DNA of 64,000 nucleotides from Mucor racemosus (lineage: Eukaryota > Mucoromycota > Mucoromycetes > Mucorales > Mucoraceae). The stretch covers positions 124,001-188,000 of the forward strand of contig JAPEHQ010000016.1 in NCBI GenBank assembly GCA_027405735.1, given 5' to 3'. The position numbers and the translations under genes are program-made. The notes under the pieces were generated by a model. The model searched no databases. It was not told where the DNA came from and was given only the letters and a program-made list of their open reading frames with translations. Each line of letters starts with the position of its first letter. Within the stretch, counting starts at the first letter, position 1. Shown piece after piece: positions 1 to 9,683 of this stretch.

Positions 1-231
1 TTGTCTTGGAGTTATCAACAGTGAGTATAGTATATAAAAGAGACCAATACCGCGACATAATTGTTGCATCCACAGATCTGGGTGCATTCCTTGGTTAAGA
101 TTACGACACAGTTTGATATGTTAAGTTCTACATTGCTGTGTATTATGTTATGAAGCTCCGTGTATGCAGGAATATGGAACTAGTGTGTGTCACCTAGATT
201 TGATTGGATATATGTATATATATAAATAGAC

Positions 232-714
232 TCATTTAAACAGGTCATTATAATTAGAGAATGTGAATATAAAAGAAGACGGTTCGATCTTATAATAAAG
301 TTCTTTAGTTTTAGTGTGCTCTTTCATTTTATAACAGTTTTCCTTTATTTTTATTAGATGATTTAGTACATATTTTAGCTTTGAGATTGATATAATCTCC
401 TGGCGTAACAATAATATGTGAACCTCATCATCTATAGGGAAACTAAGTGGCCCTTTAAAAGTGTTTAAACAAGAAAAGATGCTCAAGCCAGAAATGCCTC
501 TAGCAGGGTCGCCGTGTCTATATTCATCCAAGGTTCTCATTTCACTGTCATTTCTGCAAAGATACATTCCATGTCGACGGTTCTGAGGATGTACTGGCCG
601 TTTGGACACAATACCTACAAGGATAAGCACTTTGATGTAGAGCCAGTTTATACAAACCATCCAAGAGTTAGTCATCAGTCCTTCCGACATGCTTAATAAA
701 TTATGTGTGGGCAA
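232..714 (-). pseudogene. Decayed ORF, possibly the C-terminal end of a Fanzor/TnpB-like transposase
   Basis: An open frame of 160 codons without clear gene structure. Its middle carries the pattern HG-x3-CRN followed about 20 residues later by a run ending in ISGLS. That resembles the last zinc-ribbon plus 'RD..A..I.GLS' block I associate with RuvC-like transposase ORFs in Mucoromycota. The two cysteines expected upstream of HG are not visible and the expected Asp is replaced, so if the link is right this is a relic. No terminal repeats were found. The assignment rests on pattern memory only; it could be a chance ORF. Confidence 0.25.
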
Positions 715-1451
715 ATTACCCTATCAGTAATTTGCTGTTAACATTTAATAATCACTAATAAATAACAAGAAATCTACTATTTGACCCTTGTCTTACTTTT
801 TAAAATATCTTTAATAAACCTAGAAAAGCTATAATCGTATTCCCCTTATTGCTTTTTATGGATTTTTTACCGTAGATTGAGACTAAAAAAAAAAAAAGAA
901 ATTAGATCCACAGAATTTTTGAAAAAGGATTTCTTTATCATAAATTAAATCTGTGATCCACATTTTGCCAATGATCGACCTTTTGAAAAAAATGCCGAAC
1001 AATCCTCGGAAGCGGCCATCTAATAATATCTCATGCTGTAAATTTTTAAAAAAAAAATGACCGGACAGTCCGGAAGCGGCCGTTTAAATATCTCACGTAG
1101 TTGTGACATGCAGGTATCGAAATTTCATACAAAAATTAAGGTTCAACTGTATAACTAATTATTTAAAGGCTTATTTTATTATGTAAAGTATAAAATACAA
1201 CATACAACAGTAGCCTAATAACGAGCTTAACTTGGAAAATATAAGATGGTACTGTACAACCGGATTCGAAAAAAAAAGTCTACAAAATCACAAATTTTAA
1301 AAGATTTATAAAAATAAAATATACATTATATTCATTTAATTGTAAAATATATATCCATCTTTCTATTCGAATACACATTGGTATTTTTTATTTGAAAAAG
1401 AATTTTTTATAAATTGTTTTCACAGTCTTTAAAAATTTACCCAGAAGCAAG
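715..1451. other. Intergenic, no gene; two related GC-richer motifs
   Basis: No convincing gene. Two similar stretches near 989-1032 and 1060-1100 share a 'GGAAGCGGCC' core followed by a similar AT-rich tail. The second contains the perfect palindrome CCGGAC-A-GTCCGG (about 1062-1074), and the first holds a decayed version. The rest is AT-rich with oligo-A runs. Confidence 0.5.
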
Positions 1452-2113
1452 TGCAGTAAAATGTAAAATAAAAGCTTTGAAAAAAGATACAGTTTAAATC
1501 CTTCTTTATTCAAAAAATAGATAGTGTGCAATAGGTCTATATTTCTACTCTATTTATATTAGTTGTGCTTTTGTTATATCTGGGAGTTGCACCGTAACTG
1601 TCAGTGATCTATCAGAATTAGGAATAACCGAATTACCAACTTAGGACTTCTGTCAAACCGTGATGTTTAACATGCGAATCAGACAATGCTGCATTCCATA
1701 CATATATCATCATGCTACTTATTAAATGATTGAAGCATGATTCCATTGTCTTCATGCAATATCCATATGTTTATTCTTTTTGGTAAATCAATTAGTTTGT
1801 TTGTGATTTTAAAGTTTATATTGAGCTTCTTGATTTACATAATCAAGGCGGTCTTTTAATGCCCGTTTTTGGCATATTTGTTAATGATCCGCATAGAGCA
1901 ATCCTTACTTTGATCTATGTGTTTCTTCAGCTTATTTTATGAATCAATTTGCTTTGTTTATGATTCGGTCTATTTTATTTATATGTTAAATTACTAATAC
2001 TTTCTGTATTTACTGTTAAATTCATGTTATCTCTATTGAAATATTAGAGCATGGTTTTATGTGAGATAACATTTAATTTCTTATGTGGGGAAATAGTATC
2101 CTAGTTCAGCACA
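1452..2113 (-). repeat. 3' LTR of the chromovirus
   Basis: A 662-bp copy that matches the one at 7286-7947 base for base as far as I could read. On the plus strand it starts TGCAGTAAA and ends TTCAGCACA, giving the usual TG/CA termini. The direct repeat GCAAG abuts its outer end. Confidence 0.95.
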
Positions 2114-2123
2114 TGCCCCCCCG
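2114..2123 (-). other. Polypurine tract of the chromovirus
   Basis: On the element's strand the bases just inside the 3' LTR read GCGGGGGGGCA, with seven consecutive G. This is the expected position and composition for the plus-strand primer of reverse transcription. Confidence 0.75.
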
Positions 2124-2282
2124 CTAAACTCAATCAAGCATTGAGTTGACCCGAAGATTCGACATTTGGAGAAACTATTTCTTTATAAAGTTATTGTTTG
2201 GAGTAGTAAAAAATATTTTTTTTTTTTTTTGTAGTTTTGTTGTTTATTTGATTGATAATATAGGTAGAAAGAGTATTGCAAC

Positions 2283-2314
<32 letters not shown>

Positions 2315-2317
2315 CGT

Positions 2318-5300
2318 TTACTTGGAAGTTTTAGGACGCTTGTTGCGACGGAAAGTGCTATTTGATGAGGATTTAGTTTTGCGTGAATTATTTGTAGAGT
2401 CTATTTCAGTATCTTTGGGTGAAGTATTATTGATTCTTTTACGTAAAGTTTCACGGTTACGAAGATCCTTAATTTTCTTCCAGTAATTTGAAATTGGGAT
2501 GGGGGAGGAGAACAAGTCAGGTGTGAGCCAATCATTTTCTCTTTCACCATATCCACTCCATTTAGTCAAGTATTCTGTGGTACCATCTGATAAGGTTCGG
2601 TGGTCGCGAATTTCCTCGACGTCGTATACTTTCTCTTCAAGAGCTGTTTCATCAAGGGAAACTACTTTTAATTCAGAAGGTGTATATTCACGATGGAGAA
2701 GTTCATGTGAATCGTCTTTTAAAACGTAATTTCCTGCTTGGGTGCGACGTACTATAACATAGGGTCCTGCATACATTGGAGCTAATTTATTAGCACGTCC
2801 TTCCGCCAATCGTACCATTACAGGTGTATCAACGGGAATATTTTCAAGTATATAATGTTTTTTGTTAAATTTATCGCTGTACAACTTTGCTAATTCTAAT
2901 GTGCGTTGTTGTATAGCAGGAAAAACAATGTCATTCATGATTTCTGCACGTTTTTGCAATTCTTCAAGTGTTAATGCTTTTCGATTGTTTCTATTTTTTC
3001 TTTTGGGGTCAATGTTCACTTGTCGAGCGTACATTAGGGAAAATGGAGTGCTTGCAGTCCTGTCTCTTACTTTCATGTTGATTACCAACTGAGCAACAGG
3101 TAAGCGATCATCCCAATTGTATGTGTCATTTCCGCACATTTTTCGTAGGGTATTTATGACTATTTTCACCGCATTTTCGCTATGGCCATTCCCTTGGGGG
3201 TAATAAGGTGTACTAAAGACCATATCAATATTTAATGCTTTATTGATATAAGACGACAAGGAATTGCGAAATTCGCGGGCATTATCGCTGACAATGACAT
3301 TTACACTACAACCGTAATCAGAAAAAATGGATAGTAGCAAGGAAGCAATTGTATCACTTTGTTTATTCGGTGCTGGGCGAGCGATAATATATTTTGTGCA
3401 AATATCAACCACAACCAAGATATAGCAATTTCCTTTCCCAGATACGGGTAAGGGTCCAATCATGTCGAGTCCTATAAATTCAAAAGGTTCATACGATACG
3501 ACACTCTTCAATGGATTAAATCCTTTCTTGGTTATATTATGCATTGCACACTCTTTACACGACAACAACACCTCTTTTACATCTTTATATATAGAATTCC
3601 AGTGCAGCCCATGATATGTTTGAATTTGCTTTACACAAGCTGATATTCCAAAATGGCCAAATTTATGCGCATCTTTAATTATTTGGATTCTATCACTTTC
3701 AGGTGGGCAAATGTAGTCAGTGGTTGCTTCCTTAAATTCTTTACTATTAATCTTGACGGCAAGCACATTTAGATTTTTATCCTTGGAGTACACCTTCTTT
3801 TGTTTTATAACTTGGTTTCCTCCTTTTGCTCTTCGTAACAGGATCAATTTTTCTAATTTTTTTATTTGCTGGTCATGCTCATCAGCAAGTTCTTCGTCTT
3901 CAGTAATGGCAGGGTACAATCTCGATAATCGATCAGCTAAGATATTTTCCATACCTTTGATATGTGATACCGAGAAATTGAATTCACCCAATATTTCCAA
4001 GTAACTTTGAAGTGTACTATTTAGAGTAGACGACGTGAACAAATAGGTAAGGGCTAAGTGATCACAAAGTACAGTTATATTATTGTGTCCCCATAGTAAG
4101 GGTTTATACTTTTGGAAACCATATACAATGGCAGCAGTTTCTCTCCTATTAGTCGACCAATTTCTTTCTGCACTATTAAGAGATCTACTTGCAAATGCAA
4201 TATGTTTGATTCGATCAAACTCATCTTTTTGAAATAGACAAGCCGAAATGCCAAGTACACTTGCATCAGTTTGTAAATAATACGGTTGCGATGGTTCAGG
4301 TGCATATAAAATTTGATTAGACATTAAGATTTGTTTTATTCTTTCGAGTCGATCTGTATGCAACGGGGTCCATTTCTTTTTGATGTCTTTTTCGTTTCGT
4401 AGACTATCAATTGGGGCAGCTACCTTTGACAACATGGGACAATAATCTCGTAAGTGAGAAATAATGCCCATGATGCTTCGTACTTGTTTTGTTGTTTTTG
4501 GGATTTCCCAAGAATCAATGTTAGATAATTTTCTGGTATCAATTTTGGTGACATTTCTACTGATTACAAAGCCAAGCAAATAAACACTTGTTTGGAAGAA
4601 AGAGCACTTGTCAATATTGATTCTGAGGTTTACTTTTGTTAGTCGATTTACAACTAAATTTATAAGGATAATTTGTGTTTGTACATCTTTAGAAAAGAGA
4701 ACAATATCATCGACATAATGCTCCAGACTACCTTGGAATTCACTGTCAATTTTGCTAATATCTTTATTTTCTTTGACATATACTTTTTTTACTTCATTTC
4801 TCAGTTCTTGTTCAATGCCATTGAATAAAACTGACATATTATAAACGAACTGGCTTACTAGAAATTTCAATCCGAAAGGTGCACGAGTCCATTGATATGT
4901 AATATTATTATGACTAAATATGAGGCAACGTCTCGATTCAGGTGACACAGGGTATGCAAAATACGCTTGTTTTAGGTCTAAAACACTTATTATATTAGCA
5001 CGACCTGATACTCTACCAAATATTTCCTGAATTTTTGGAATGGCAAAGTTTTCATGACAATCATTGTCAGATATTGCTGCGTTGATTCTTCTCAAATCAC
5101 AACAAATTCTTAATTTGGTTTGTTTTCCAGTAACTGGATCACGTTTGGGTACAGCTAGTAAAGGCGAATGGAAAGTAGGATCAGGTTTTGTTATTTCAAC
5201 AATTCCATCTTTCAACCATTGTTCCAGTTGTATCTTGATTTCGGCATTTGCATTAACAGCTAAGGGGTATTGACGAACAAAGCAATTGCTAGGATTTGTT

Positions 5301-7249
5301 ATTTTTATTTTTACAACTGATTCAGGCATAGTACAAGCAGAATCACTAGGAATGGCAATGTTTTTTTCCAAAGCTGGTTGAATTAAAGCTAATAATTCCT
5401 TTCTTTCGCTTGGCGTCCCATAATCTGCTTTTTCAGGGTTAAACGTATTTTCAGGATCATGATTTATGTCTTCAAATTGTTTCAATTCATTTTCTCTATC
5501 TGAATCAGGCCATTTAAAGGCTACACCACTCAGATAGATATTTAATTTTGGGAGAATGTCGATACCAAGAAGGACATCAAATTCAGTTGACAATTCATCA
5601 TTAAATTCGATTACCTCAAATTCATGTTTAAATTTAATGTTATTTGTGTACGTAACTTCCATTGGCTCAGTTTTACCAACTCTAGTTACAGAGCTGTTTT
5701 GTTTATTATCATTTACTGAAAGGAAATTTAGGTAACCATTTGTCTTGATTGTTTTAATAGATGAGAAATCTTTATTTAAAATTTTAATATTTATAAAACT
5801 AATATCAGAGCCAGGATCAACTTTGCCAATTACTCTCCTATTATTTAATAGTAAAGGTGTTATTAGTTTCATATTATTGTTATTGTTTGTCTTTTTCGAC
5901 TTACAAGGATATGCTCCATTTTCATAAATTTCCTTGATACTATTTTCTAAATTTTCATTTTCATTTCCTTCACTTTTAGAAGCAGAAGAGACCGACAAAA
6001 CGGAAACAGAAGCAGACTTTTGCTTCTTGGCAGCATGATATTCTTCACAAGTGTGGCCATGGCGCCAAGTACGACCGCAATGGCGGCAAGGAGCAGGGTT
6101 CTTGGTAGCGCGGTTTGGCCTATTTTTCTCCCCCAACATCCTTGCTTTAGGCAACTCAGAGGTGAGATCCACACCAGAAGACACAGAAGCAGCGACAGAC
6201 TTCTCAGAGTGAAACTTTCGTTTCAACGGAGGATTGCTTGACTTACGGCTGGTATTCCAGGAACCTGGCGTTCTTTCTCCAAGTAAATTGAGAGCAACAG
6301 TTGAGATTTCTGAAGGAGTCCATCCTTGCTGGTTGGTACGCGACAACAAGACAGTTGAGATATTAAGCTGCCACTCATCAGGAAGACTAAGTAGAAAGAT
6401 ATCTCCAAGTGTTGAGTCTTCTCGATGGTAGCCAGCTTCCCCTGCGGTACGGAAAAATCGAATGGAATATTCATCCAACGTTTCATCATCTTCAATAGCC
6501 ATGGTCATGACGGCTCTCTTCTTGTGTAATTTGGAAATTACAGTGCCAAATTTCTTAGCAAAGACGGACTTGACCTCCAACCAAGAGACACATTTGAGGA
6601 CCACTGTCTTCATCCAGTCGTCAAGATCATAAGGCAGGGTTAAAGGAATATATTTTTTCCATACATCGTTTATGTCTTGCCCAGACGAATAAACAATTTT
6701 TTCAAATTCACCTAAAAAGTGATCAACGGATTTGTAAACTTCTTCTTGAGGAAAAGGCTTGCTCTTACTATCCTCCAACTGGAACTTTGGGAGGTCCCTT
6801 TTGCTAATCTTAAGCCCAGAAGAGATTGCCAATTTACTTGTTGAGTTTGTAGCCTTGAGACCTGCGGTCAAAGTCTTGATGTGCAATTCCAAGTTTGATA
6901 AGACTTCCCGAAGTTCATTCGCTTTCTTATTCCCTGCAACAGTTTCCAAATTACACATTGCTTCAAGGTAGTCCTTCTTTACTTTTTCCTTTTTTTGCAA
7001 AGTTCTTTTCAAAATTTCTTTGTGAGAAACAGGTGCAGGAGGGCGAGCATCTTCCAAGATCTCTTGATCAGATGTAGTACTAAGCTTATCTTCTTCATCT
7101 ACGGTAGGAGGAGGAGGAGAGATTTCCATGTCCTTCAGCTTCTCAGTAGCAACCGACATGGCAGTAGAAGGTAATAAAGACTCCTCCAAGGGTTCAGGAG
7201 ACAAAGGTTGCTCGGGAGACAAGGGAGAATCAGAGGCGATAGAAGACAT
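2318..7249 (-). CDS. Gag-Pol polyprotein with C-terminal chromodomain, Ty3/Gypsy chromovirus
   Basis: One open frame of 1,643 residues with Gag and Pol in a single frame. Visible in order: a Gag region (about 1-380); a zinc-knuckle-like motif CRHCGRTWRHGHTC near 387; an aspartic-protease region near 476 whose active-site triplet reads D-P-G instead of D-[ST]-G, followed by VLLGIDIL; reverse transcriptase with YVDD near 842; RNase H starting at QTDAS near 993; integrase with an HHCC-type zinc site near 1190 and a DDE core (D in GLDMIGPLP, D in VSDNAREF, E in NGHSENAV); and a chromodomain at about 1540-1590 with WSGY and DW. Chromodomains guide chromovirus integrases to marked chromatin. The single frame and apparent self-priming signal place it near the Tf1/sushi branch. 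The protease triplet is the one feature that questions activity. Confidence 0.95.
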   Translation of the reverse strand: MSSIASDSPLSPEQPLSPEPLEESLLPSTAMSVATEKLKDMEISPPPPTVDEEDKLSTTSDQEILEDARPPAPVSHKEILKRTLQKKEKVKKDYLEAMCNLETVAGNKKANELREVLSNLELHIKTLTAGLKATNSTSKLAISSGLKISKRDLPKFQLEDSKSKPFPQEEVYKSVDHFLGEFEKIVYSSGQDINDVWKKYIPLTLPYDLDDWMKTVVLKCVSWLEVKSVFAKKFGTVISKLHKKRAVMTMAIEDDETLDEYSIRFFRTAGEAGYHREDSTLGDIFLLSLPDEWQLNISTVLLSRTNQQGWTPSEISTVALNLLGERTPGSWNTSRKSSNPPLKRKFHSEKSVAASVSSGVDLTSELPKARMLGEKNRPNRATKNPAPCRHCGRTWRHGHTCEEYHAAKKQKSASVSVLSVSSASKSEGNENENLENSIKEIYENGAYPCKSKKTNNNNNMKLITPLLLNNRRVIGKVDPGSDISFINIKILNKDFSSIKTIKTNGYLNFLSVNDNKQNSSVTRVGKTEPMEVTYTNNIKFKHEFEVIEFNDELSTEFDVLLGIDILPKLNIYLSGVAFKWPDSDRENELKQFEDINHDPENTFNPEKADYGTPSERKELLALIQPALEKNIAIPSDSACTMPESVVKIKITNPSNCFVRQYPLAVNANAEIKIQLEQWLKDGIVEITKPDPTFHSPLLAVPKRDPVTGKQTKLRICCDLRRINAAISDNDCHENFAIPKIQEIFGRVSGRANIISVLDLKQAYFAYPVSPESRRCLIFSHNNITYQWTRAPFGLKFLVSQFVYNMSVLFNGIEQELRNEVKKVYVKENKDISKIDSEFQGSLEHYVDDIVLFSKDVQTQIILINLVVNRLTKVNLRINIDKCSFFQTSVYLLGFVISRNVTKIDTRKLSNIDSWEIPKTTKQVRSIMGIISHLRDYCPMLSKVAAPIDSLRNEKDIKKKWTPLHTDRLERIKQILMSNQILYAPEPSQPYYLQTDASVLGISACLFQKDEFDRIKHIAFASRSLNSAERNWSTNRRETAAIVYGFQKYKPLLWGHNNITVLCDHLALTYLFTSSTLNSTLQSYLEILGEFNFSVSHIKGMENILADRLSRLYPAITEDEELADEHDQQIKKLEKLILLRRAKGGNQVIKQKKVYSKDKNLNVLAVKINSKEFKEATTDYICPPESDRIQIIKDAHKFGHFGISACVKQIQTYHGLHWNSIYKDVKEVLLSCKECAMHNITKKGFNPLKSVVSYEPFEFIGLDMIGPLPVSGKGNCYILVVVDICTKYIIARPAPNKQSDTIASLLLSIFSDYGCSVNVIVSDNAREFRNSLSSYINKALNIDMVFSTPYYPQGNGHSENAVKIVINTLRKMCGNDTYNWDDRLPVAQLVINMKVRDRTASTPFSLMYARQVNIDPKRKNRNNRKALTLEELQKRAEIMNDIVFPAIQQRTLELAKLYSDKFNKKHYILENIPVDTPVMVRLAEGRANKLAPMYAGPYVIVRRTQAGNYVLKDDSHELLHREYTPSELKVVSLDETALEEKVYDVEEIRDHRTLSDGTTEYLTKWSGYGERENDWLTPDLFSSPIPISNYWKKIKDLRNRETLRKRINNTSPKDTEIDSTNNSRKTKSSSNSTFRRNKRPKTSK

Positions 7250-7265
7250 AAGGTAGAATCAATAA

Positions 7266-7285
7266 TTGATGTAAACTGTAAAAAA
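7266..7285 (-). promoter_or_regulatory. Candidate self-priming primer-binding region
   Basis: Five bases inside the 5' LTR the element reads TACAGTTTA (7272-7280). This is the exact reverse complement of TAAACTGTA in the LTR itself (7322-7330), shortly after an AATAAA-like signal. No TGG complementary to a tRNA CCA end is present. Folding of the transcript onto itself to prime minus-strand synthesis is known for Tf1. Applying it here is inference, since nine base pairs could occur by chance. Confidence 0.45.
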
Positions 7286-7947
7286 TGCAGTAAAATGTAA
7301 AATAAAAGCTTTGAAAAAAGATACAGTTTAAATCCTTCTTTATTCAAAAAATAGATAGTGTGCAATAGGTCTATATTTCTACTCTATTTATATTAGTTGT
7401 GCTTTTGTTATATCTGGGAGTTGCACCGTAACTGTCAGTGATCTATCAGAATTAGGAATAACCGAATTACCAACTTAGGACTTCTGTCAAACCGTGATGT
7501 TTAACATGCGAATCAGACAATGCTGCATTCCATACATATATCATCATGCTACTTATTAAATGATTGAAGCATGATTCCATTGTCTTCATGCAATATCCAT
7601 ATGTTTATTCTTTTTGGTAAATCAATTAGTTTGTTTGTGATTTTAAAGTTTATATTGAGCTTCTTGATTTACATAATCAAGGCGGTCTTTTAATGCCCGT
7701 TTTTGGCATATTTGTTAATGATCCGCATAGAGCAATCCTTACTTTGATCTATGTGTTTCTTCAGCTTATTTTATGAATCAATTTGCTTTGTTTATGATTC
7801 GGTCTATTTTATTTATATGTTAAATTACTAATACTTTCTGTATTTACTGTTAAATTCATGTTATCTCTATTGAAATATTAGAGCATGGTTTTATGTGAGA
7901 TAACATTTAATTTCTTATGTGGGGAAATAGTATCCTAGTTCAGCACA
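7286..7947 (-). repeat. 5' LTR of the chromovirus
   Basis: A 662-bp repeat matching the copy at 1452-2113 with no difference that I could find. It should carry the element's promoter, since it lies 5' of the Gag-Pol start. It is followed on the outside by the target duplication GCAAG. Confidence 0.95.
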
Positions 7948-8133
7948 GCAAGTAAACATTTCATTATTTTTTTCATTAATTACAGTATTTACACTATCAC
8001 TCAAAAAAAAATGCATGCATAATCTGAAGAAAATATGAGGTAATATGCACAATAGTTTGGGCAGCTGCTAGCGCTGCTTAAAATTAAAATACTTCCTTTT
8101 TATTTTATTTTAAAAACTTCAAAATATAACATT

Positions 8134-8206
8134 GCCTTCTTGGCTCAGTTGGCAGAGCGTCTGCCTAGTAAGCAGAAGGTCAACAGTTCAATTCTGTTAG
8201 CAGGCA
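8134..8206 (+). tRNA. tRNA-Thr (anticodon AGT)
   Basis: Folds as a 73-nt intronless cloverleaf. The D stem is GCTC/GAGC, the anticodon stem TCTGC/GCAGA with loop CTAGTAA (anticodon AGT), and the T stem AACAG/CTGTT with loop TTCAATT. The discriminator is A and an oligo-T terminator follows at 8207-8217. The acceptor stem pairs at six of seven positions; the fifth pair is T opposite C. A-box (TGGCTCAGTTGG) and B-box-like sequences are present. The one mismatch could mark a weak copy, but the rest is intact. Confidence 0.9.
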
Positions 8207-8451
8207 TTTCTTTTTGTTAAATCCCTAAAATGTAGTGTATGTAGGTTGTGTTGGCAAGAGCGAAAGTATTACTTTTGTTAAAGCTAAAGTAATATATGGC
8301 AACATATCGATATCTATTTGATACTTGAAAAACCAACAGAATGTTATATGTACAATTCACATAATGCAATAATAGCAGCAACTATAATTTGTGTAGTGTT
8401 TATTCGTATAGTCATTGTATAGTATATAAATTACAAATGAAAACATCATTT

Positions 8452-9683
8452 TTAAACCATGGCATCTCCTGCTGTAGGCTCTGAGCAAATGATTTTTTCC
8501 ATTTGTTTTGCCCTAAAATAATCAGCCATAGATCTAATAATAATAAACCAACCAACTATCATCAAGAAATAAGCAATGATATCAGCGTCTGTACTATCTT
8601 CTTTTGATGATGAGCCTGATTTTGTAGAAGAATCTTGTTGATCCCCATAATAATAATCATCATCTTCTAATGTACCACCTTTGTAAATCAAAAAGAGTAA
8701 ATTAGTATGCTGGTTACACTAAAAATGCTTTATATATTTATATTGATATACATACGACTACGAATATAAAATCCTGTCTGAACTAAAGATATGCCAAGAC
8801 CAGCCCGCGATCCTTGCTAAATTGTTTTAAAAAGAGTGTTAATTATTAAATGATTAAAGTTACAATTTTTTTTTAAACATACTTTTGAAGCATGCGATGT
8901 ATGTAATAAATAAGTCAACATGAATCCAACAAATTGGAAACTTGCAGATACTAAAAATAAGGTTTTGTGAATACTATTGCACGTATATTTATATATTTAT
9001 GTAATTAATCTTACTTAATAAATTCCAAAAGAAAGCAAATATACTTCCAACAGGCATTCCTTCAACAAGAACAATGTCGCCCATACCTGCTGGTGCAATA
9101 ATTGTAGTTTGCCAATAAGGTGGTGTAGCATCAGCTGCTGCTTCTTCATATGTCTATGAAATCATTAACGAAATTAGTGCTTTGTTTTTCCCCTTCTTGT
9201 TAATTTATATTTACAGGAGGAGTTTCATCCAATTTACTACTTTCTGTCTCTGGTTTAGCTGACATGTTTGCAAATACACCATCAGTAGACACTGGTAAAA
9301 CAGCGGGTGCATTTCTTTGTATTTGTACAGATTGTTGTGTTTGTGTTTGTATTTGTGGTTGTGGCTGAGAAGAATTTGAAATGGTAGCTAAAGTAATATT
9401 GTCATCATCATCACTTTCATCTTGTTCATTGGTGTGGTATTGTAGTAATCTATCAGTCGCTGTAGCATGTTCATCATCATCATCAAATGATTCTCCAAAT
9501 GAATCTTGTAAATCATTTTGTTGTTGACTTGTTGTAGAAGAAGAGGTCTCGTAATGGTGATTATCTTGTTCTGTTGAAGTCAGCTACAAATGAAAATGTT
9601 TTTTTTTAAGCTTATCTGCAAATAGGAATTTTCTTGTTTTTTATTATAGAAAAGATAATTACTTTTTGGTATCGAGTCGACAT
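8452..9683 (-). CDS. BSD2: BSD2/Ndfip-like membrane adaptor for NEDD4-family ubiquitin ligase
   Basis: Six exons: 9663-9683, 9215-9583, 9015-9153, 8883-8950, 8756-8816, 8452-8678 (294 aa). The family (yeast Bsd2, animal Ndfip) recruits HECT ligases such as Rsp5 through PPxY motifs and sends metal transporters and other membrane proteins to the vacuole. Seen here: an acidic Ser/Gln-rich cytosolic N terminus, the family hallmark DGVFANMSAKPE near 112-123, a PPTY motif at 129-132, then three hydrophobic segments (about 165-193, 204-217 and 252-270) with the conserved stretch HTSHASKQGSRAGLG between the first two. The PPxY motif is split by an intron after the second Pro. A Golgi/endosome location is inferred from the family. 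Confidence 0.9.

Larger units (their letters stand above)
1452..7947 (-). mobile_element. Full-length chromodomain Ty3/Gypsy retrotransposon (chromovirus)
   Basis: The element is 6,496 bp and lies on the minus strand. It has 662-bp LTRs at both ends that begin TG and end CA; reading both through I found no difference. It is flanked by the 5-bp target duplication GCAAG (1447-1451 and 7948-7952). A single uninterrupted Gag-Pol frame ends in a chromodomain. A polypurine tract sits against the 3' LTR. The region next to the 5' LTR has no TGG-type tRNA primer site but does have a 9-bp stretch complementary to the LTR, as in self-priming Tf1/sushi elements. Identical LTRs and an open frame mean a very recent insertion that may still be active. 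It lies about 190 bp upstream of a tRNA-Thr gene. Confidence 0.95.
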
